A stretch of DNA of 40,461 bases from Geobacter sp. (lineage in GTDB: Bacteria; Desulfobacterota; Desulfuromonadia; Geobacterales; Pseudopelobacteraceae), in NCBI GenBank assembly GCA_009885845.1, contig VFJW01000051.1, positions 1 to 40,461 of the forward strand, written 5' to 3'. The notes beneath the pieces are model-generated. The model did no database searches. It saw only the letters and a list, made by a program, of their open reading frames with translations, and had not been told where the DNA came from. Each line of letters begins with the position of its first letter. Position 1 is the stretch's first letter. Below, piece by piece: positions 36,538-40,461 of the stretch. The position numbers and the translations under genes are program-made.

Positions 36538-36993
36538 TCAGCGGCCATACGGATTTGAAGCGGCATCATCTTTTTTCTTTTTGAAATACCGATAGACAAG
36601 ATAGCCTCCTCCAGCCAAAAGAGCAATTTCAAACAGTCCGATACCACCACCGCCCCCCCCCATGCCGCTCCCCGTTCCTCCTCCGGCTCCGGCAAAACTG
36701 CTGAACAGCATACTCCCCAGCATGCCACCCATCATTCCGCCGGCCATACTCCGCATAAAGCCGCCACCGGCCGGTTGTTGCTGAAACTGCCCTGAGTTTG
36801 GCGCAGCCTGCTGTCGCGACGGAGCGGGCTGGGAAGAGGGGCTGGCGGGACGGGAATAGCTGCGTGAACCACTGCTGCCCATGGAGCGACTCCCGCCGCC
36901 GGCCCTGGCTTCGGCAGTAAACTCCAGCACGGTGACGCTCATAAACAGTGCTGCCAATAAAATAATACATCCCCTGCCTGTACGGTTTTTCAT
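36538..36993 (-). CDS. Short Gly-rich secreted/membrane protein (Tim44-like N-terminal region)
   Basis: 151 residues: signal peptide (cleavage likely after AEARA, near 31), a Ser/Pro/Gln-rich linker, a Gly/Met-rich region including GGGFMRSMAGGMMGGMLGSMLF, a Gly run and one membrane helix (GLFEIALLAGGGYLVYRYF), followed by a basic tail. This matches the N-terminal part of bacterial Tim44-domain proteins, but the Tim44 domain itself is absent and the frame stops in the window. It may be a stand-alone version or a truncated copy. AAGGAG lies about six bases before the ATG. Confidence 0.8.
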   Translation of the reverse strand: MKNRTGRGCIILLAALFMSVTVLEFTAEARAGGGSRSMGSSGSRSYSRPASPSSQPAPSRQQAAPNSGQFQQQPAGGGFMRSMAGGMMGGMLGSMLFSSFAGAGGGTGSGMGGGGGGIGLFEIALLAGGGYLVYRYFKKKKDDAASNPYGR

Positions 36994-37036
36994 TGTAGTC
37001 TCCTTGGTTGCTGCGATTCCGGCTGAGCCGGGATTG

Positions 37037-37786
37037 TTATCTTTCGGTAGAATGTTCCAGATGTGGCTGATGAAGTTTGACCGGTCTACTCCGCCCCAGT
37101 TTCAGGTTGAGCATCTCTACCAATACCGAGAAAGCCATAGCGAAATAGATGTATCCCTTGGGAATGTGCATATCAAGGCCATCGCCGATGAGTGCCACGC
37201 CGATCAGCAGGAGAAAGCTTAACGCAAGCATCTTGATGGTCGGATGTTTTTCTACGAAGGCGCTTATTTTTCCGGAGAATAACATCATGAAACCAACTGC
37301 TATGACAACTGCTGTGATCATTATAAAAAGCTGACTTGCCATTCCCAGGGCGGTAATGATTGAATCAAGAGAGAAGACAATATCCAGCAGGAGTATCTGA
37401 ACAATCACGGCACCAAAAGTCACCCCAACACGAGCGGATGAGACAACCTCATCACCTTCAAGCTTCTCATGGATCTCCATGGTACTTTTCCAGAGCAGAA
37501 ACAGGCCGCCGGAGATGAGGATCAGGTCCCGGCCGGAAATATCGTTGCCCAGCACGGTAACCAGCGGTGCGGTAAGTCCCATCAGCCAGGTAAGCGAAAA
37601 GAGCAGCGCAATGCGGATGAACATCGCCAGTCCGAGGCCGACCATCCGGGCTTTTTCCTGCTGATGTGCCGGCAGTTTGCTTGCCTGTATTGAGATAAAG
37701 ATAATATTGTCGATTCCGAGTACAATTTCCAGTGCACTCAGCGTCACCAAAGCCATCCATATCTGCGGGTCAGTCAGCCATTCCAT
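37037..37786 (-). CDS. TerC family membrane protein, probable Mn(II) exporter
   Basis: 249-residue integral membrane protein with about seven helices and the TerC-family acidic motifs ALEIVLGIDNIIFISI (about 18-33) and LDIVFSLDSIITALG (middle). Members such as Alx, YkoY and MntP-like proteins are linked to manganese homeostasis and metalation of exported enzymes. Here the gene is preceded by a yybP-ykoY manganese riboswitch, which strongly supports a Mn(II)-related role. GGAGG lies eight bases before the ATG. Confidence 0.93.
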   Translation of the reverse strand: MEWLTDPQIWMALVTLSALEIVLGIDNIIFISIQASKLPAHQQEKARMVGLGLAMFIRIALLFSLTWLMGLTAPLVTVLGNDISGRDLILISGGLFLLWKSTMEIHEKLEGDEVVSSARVGVTFGAVIVQILLLDIVFSLDSIITALGMASQLFIMITAVVIAVGFMMLFSGKISAFVEKHPTIKMLALSFLLLIGVALIGDGLDMHIPKGYIYFAMAFSVLVEMLNLKLGRSRPVKLHQPHLEHSTER

Positions 37787-37819
37787 TCAAAATACCTCCG
37801 AAAACTTTGTTTGTTGCCG

Positions 37820-37878
37820 CTACAAAATAAAAAAGACCTTTACCCACGGCGTAATTATACACATTGGATAAAGGTCTT
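37820..37878 (-). terminator. Riboswitch-controlled terminator in terC leader
   Basis: On the - strand AAGACCTTTA (37878-37869) pairs with TAAAGGTCTT (37842-37833). The stem continues through UCCA/UGGG and GUGUA/UACGC to a UAAU loop and is followed by TTTTATTTTG. It lies between the aptamer and the terC ribosome site, so it should act as the expression platform. Confidence 0.85.
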
Positions 37879-37889
37879 GCTTGCGTTTA

Positions 37890-37970
37890 TATCGTTCCCG
37901 GCCCGAGTCTTGCGACTGTGTTGACGGACGCGGGATCAGCCATTTCTCCAGCTGATAGCTACTCCCCTTC
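37890..37970 (-). promoter_or_regulatory. yybP-ykoY manganese riboswitch aptamer
   Basis: On the - strand the hallmark GGGGAGTAGC lies at 37967-37958. It is followed by a hairpin with arms ATCAGC/GCTGAT (37956-37951 and 37940-37935), then CCCG/CGGG (37934-37931 and 37905-37902) enclosing CCGTCAACAC and an AGTC-GCAA-GACT tetraloop stem. These match the yybP-ykoY element: the conserved L1 and L3 segments form the Mn(II) site when the two helices dock. It controls the TerC gene, presumably turning it on at high Mn(II). Confidence 0.9.
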
Positions 37971-37981
37971 ATTGGGTTGGA

Positions 37982-38011
37982 ATAGTAAATCATCTGCTGT
38001 GTATCTGTCAA
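37982..38011 (-). promoter_or_regulatory. Promoter of the riboswitch-terC transcript
   Basis: On the - strand TTGACA (38011-38006) and TACTAT (37987-37982) are separated by 18 bases, and the aptamer begins about 15 bases after the -10 box. This places the start of transcription near 37975. Confidence 0.7.
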
Positions 38012-38053
38012 GAAGCATATTTCTTTCTTAACTGTTGAAAAACAGTGAACTTG

Positions 38054-39436
38054 TCATGGCTGTTTCTCTGTGGTGAGATCAGAAGTGAGACGTCCGACAA
38101 GCCCTTCAAAGGTCTGCTGGAAGGCACCCTGATTCTTGCTGGCATTGCCGGCAACGGTGACCGATCCATTCTGGATGCGTACCCAGATGCGCCGGTGTGA
38201 CAGGAAGAAGGCGGCATAAATGCCGAACACCATCAGAAAACAACCCAGCCAGACAATCTCTACACCCGGATCCTTGGCTACCTGCAATCCGGTGTACATC
38301 TTCTCCTCGGCACCACGGTAATGAATTACCGGTCCGATGCCATGTCTCTGGGCATGCTCAAGGTTCCGTTCGGGATGATTGGCATACACAACGAAACGCT
38401 CCGTTTTCCCGTCGCGTGTATGCAGTTCAACCTGTGCCGCCGGTCCGGATACTCCCTGCGCAAATTGAGATACATCCTTTGTCGCCTCAAGAACGTGCAT
38501 GCTGCTGCCGTCGGGCAGATTTACGGATGATTGACCATTGACGATCAGTGAAGCAGGATTTTTCCCATTCAGATCACTGACGGTGAAATAATAGTTTCCG
38601 GCATTGCCATAGCTGGACTGATAGAAGGTGAGTCCCTTATATGTCAGCGGGTCGTTGACGATAACGCGCACATTGGTGTAATCGGGCACCGGTCGACCGT
38701 TTTCCAGCACCGTAATAATACTCTTGAATTCCTTCGGGGCTCCGGATGCATATTTTGCAACGGTGAATTGCTCGAGGCGGAGAGAAAAGCCGAGGTCGAG
38801 TTCTTTTTCAGAACGGAGCATAACACTGGAAACGATATCGCCTTCGAGAATATTCACGAACCCTTTGTATCCGAAAATCGAGCCGATCATGGAGCCAATA
38901 AAAATGATAATAACGCTCAAGTGAACAAAATAGACCGAAAGACGGCACCAGGGTGTTTTTTGGGCGAAGAGGTGCCAGGCGCCATCAGATTCGGTTACGA
39001 CCGGTGCGGCAAATTCAGCACTCAGGAAGGCAACTATCCTCTCTTTGGCTGCTGCCGGCTCAACTGCCGTCCTGATGGTTGATACATTGGCAAGCGACTG
39101 TTCCAGGCTGCCGCTCAGAACCGTTACCGGCTGGGTGACGATCTTCCAGATGTGAGGCAGGCGCTTGATAGAACAGGCGATCAGATTAACGGTCAACAGG
39201 TAGAGCAGCAGGATGAACCACCATGAATGGTACATATCGAAAAACCCGAGTGTCTTGTACAGCTTTATTTTGGCAGGGCTGATTCGGGCAAGATATTCCT
39301 CAGGCGGGATCCCCTGGGGAACGACCGTCCCGATTATTGAGATAACGGCAAGGGAGATCAACAGGAACATGGTCAGTTTCAGTGAACAGAAAAAATCCCA
39401 GAGGGCCCGCAGAAAATCATTTTTATTGGTTGTCAC
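38054..39436 (-). CDS. resB: Cytochrome c biogenesis protein ResB
   Basis: 460-residue membrane protein of system II cytochrome c maturation, which with CcsA/ResC delivers haem to apocytochromes in the periplasm; consistent with a cytochrome-rich anaerobe. It has about four membrane segments (three near the N-terminus, around 20-40, 68-88 and 165-188, and one near 402-422) and a large periplasmic loop with the typical VNDPLTYKGLTFYQSSYG. GTG start, with AAGGAG about nine bases upstream. The partner ccsA gene is not downstream in the window; the riboswitch-terC unit follows instead. Confidence 0.93.
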   Translation of the reverse strand: MTTNKNDFLRALWDFFCSLKLTMFLLISLAVISIIGTVVPQGIPPEEYLARISPAKIKLYKTLGFFDMYHSWWFILLLYLLTVNLIACSIKRLPHIWKIVTQPVTVLSGSLEQSLANVSTIRTAVEPAAAKERIVAFLSAEFAAPVVTESDGAWHLFAQKTPWCRLSVYFVHLSVIIIFIGSMIGSIFGYKGFVNILEGDIVSSVMLRSEKELDLGFSLRLEQFTVAKYASGAPKEFKSIITVLENGRPVPDYTNVRVIVNDPLTYKGLTFYQSSYGNAGNYYFTVSDLNGKNPASLIVNGQSSVNLPDGSSMHVLEATKDVSQFAQGVSGPAAQVELHTRDGKTERFVVYANHPERNLEHAQRHGIGPVIHYRGAEEKMYTGLQVAKDPGVEIVWLGCFLMVFGIYAAFFLSHRRIWVRIQNGSVTVAGNASKNQGAFQQTFEGLVGRLTSDLTTEKQP

Positions 39437-39483
39437 GTGTGAGTTCTCCTTGAACAGGTGTGATTCCCCTTCGGTATAACGTA

Positions 39484-40461
39484 TTATTTCCGGTCTGTGC
39501 CGGTTTCGTTAGATTCCCGGTTTGACGGATTTTCACGTGCATTAAACGGGGATGCCGGCGCTGGTATTGGTGTAAGCGCTGCTCCACCATGTGTGGGGCA
39601 ATACTCGGTTGGTTCGGTTCCGAGATCAAAGAATTCTTCCCGGTTCGTCGGACAGTCAGGCGCAGCCAGATAACCCGTCACAGGGTCAATGACAACAGAA
39701 ATAACCGTATCAGGCTGTGTAAAATCAACAACAGGTTTCGATGCAACTGCTTTGCGCATGAAGCGTTCCCAGATGGGTGCTGCTACTGCCCCGCCGGTAA
39801 AGCCTTTCCCTCCGGGCTTCGGTTTGTCATACCCTACCCAGACGCCGGTTACAATCTGCGGGGTATAACCGACGAACCAGGCGTCCCGATAATCATCAGT
39901 TGTGCCGGTCTTTCCGGCAGACGGTCGTTCTTGACTAAACTTCTTGAGGCTTTTGGCGGTGCCATACGTCATGACATCTTTCAGCATCTGAGTGGTTACA
40001 AAGGCAGTGGCGGGGGAAAGTGCCGCAGTGACTGTCGGGGGATTTTCAACCCACGTACGGCGATTACGATCATAAATACGGATGATAACCCTCGCCTCAG
40101 GCCGCACGCCACCGGTGGCCAGAGGGGCATATGCCAGAACGAGGTCATTCAGGGTGACTTCATCAGTACCGAGGGCAAGCGAAAGCCCGTTTTCAGCACG
40201 TAATGGCAGCCCTGACTTTCCGGCAAACTCGACAAAATAAGGAACACTGATAGCGTCAAGCAGTTTAATCGCTATGACATTGTTTGAATAGGCAAGAGCC
40301 TGCCTGAGGGAGAGCGCTCCATACTGCTCTCTGCCATAGTTCAACGGCTTCCAGATTTCTCCATTCCCCCGGTTATACTCTGCAGGCGTGTCATCAAAGA
40401 TACTCCCGGCGGTATAGCCTCTCTCCAGCGCCGCAGCATATATAAGCGGCTTGATGGCCGA
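39484..40461 (-). CDS. Penicillin-binding protein 1A, C-terminal part (5' end outside window)
   Basis: Transpeptidase portion of a class A penicillin-binding protein that cross-links peptidoglycan. The frame is open to the right edge of the window, and the first visible codons read SAIKPLIYAAALERG, so the window begins exactly at the catalytic S-x-x-K serine. The second motif is SNN (in ALAYSNNVIA) and the third is K-T-G-T (PSAGKTGTTDDYRDAWFVGY). A proline-rich tail ends the protein. The glycosyltransferase domain lies outside. resB follows after 47 bases. Confidence 0.93.
   Translation of the reverse strand, partial: SAIKPLIYAAALERGYTAGSIFDDTPAEYNRGNGEIWKPLNYGREQYGALSLRQALAYSNNVIAIKLLDAISVPYFVEFAGKSGLPLRAENGLSLALGTDEVTLNDLVLAYAPLATGGVRPEARVIIRIYDRNRRTWVENPPTVTAALSPATAFVTTQMLKDVMTYGTAKSLKKFSQERPSAGKTGTTDDYRDAWFVGYTPQIVTGVWVGYDKPKPGGKGFTGGAVAAPIWERFMRKAVASKPVVDFTQPDTVISVVIDPVTGYLAAPDCPTNREEFFDLGTEPTEYCPTHGGAALTPIPAPASPFNARENPSNRESNETGTDRK

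Overview
The window looks like chromosomal core sequence from a Gram-negative anaerobe of the Desulfuromonadia/Geobacterales (Geobacter-like) type. The support is inferential. It rests on the gene set (NuoN, HypE, ResB, a short ArgA-type acetyltransferase, UPF0182, an Aquifex-type aconitase), outer-membrane functions (BamD, lipoproteins), moderate GC and frequent GGAGG/AAGGAG ribosome binding sites. No species is claimed. There are no prophage, transposase, CRISPR, rRNA or tRNA genes.

Left part (1-9.2 kb): the last gene of a complex I operon (nuoN) with its terminator; prmC and hpt, overlapping, followed by a cupin; a group III-type phosphofructokinase facing away from an aconitase-family gene that lacks one of the three usual Fe-S cysteines; a thioredoxin-2-like protein with a CPHC active site; and, converging on it, a rhodanese-YceI fusion with a dead rhodanese site, downstream of an NmrA-like oxidoreductase.

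9.2-18.3 kb: a MerA-like flavin disulfide reductase (C-terminal Cys-Cys, no HMA domain) with a 61-codon partner; a small + strand operon (NRDE protein, ACP phosphodiesterase, EamA transporter); a DUF4403 lipoprotein and YaeQ on the - strand; a slipin and glycerol kinase.

18.3-25.5 kb: groES-groEL under a perfect CIRCE element, with a 64-bp palindromic repeat inserted between the two genes and a strong terminator behind them; then cupin-hemH-ppiase-LUD-comF; then an Rrf2 regulator followed by a PAS-GGDEF diguanylate cyclase, ended by an 18-bp perfect hairpin that also serves the convergent operon.

25.5-32.5 kb: a - strand operon hypE-ybaK-acetyltransferase; on the + strand a conserved 442-residue protein of unknown function, bamD, a small lipoprotein and plsY; converging on these a short DTW-domain protein and a GreA/B-like factor; then a small one-TM protein.

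32.5-40.5 kb: an AI-2E family membrane protein, then a - strand block: PBP1A (cut by the window edge exactly at its catalytic SxxK serine), resB, terC preceded by a yybP-ykoY manganese riboswitch with promoter and terminator all visible, a short Tim44-N-terminus-like protein, a UPF0182 membrane protein and a PGPGW-type membrane protein.

Most of the window is ordinary housekeeping. The most unusual points are the ligand-deficient aconitase next to a CPHC thioredoxin, the rhodanese-YceI fusion, the repeat that splits groESL, the orphan MerA-like gene and the unassigned 442-residue protein. I found no convincing new multi-gene defence or mobile system.
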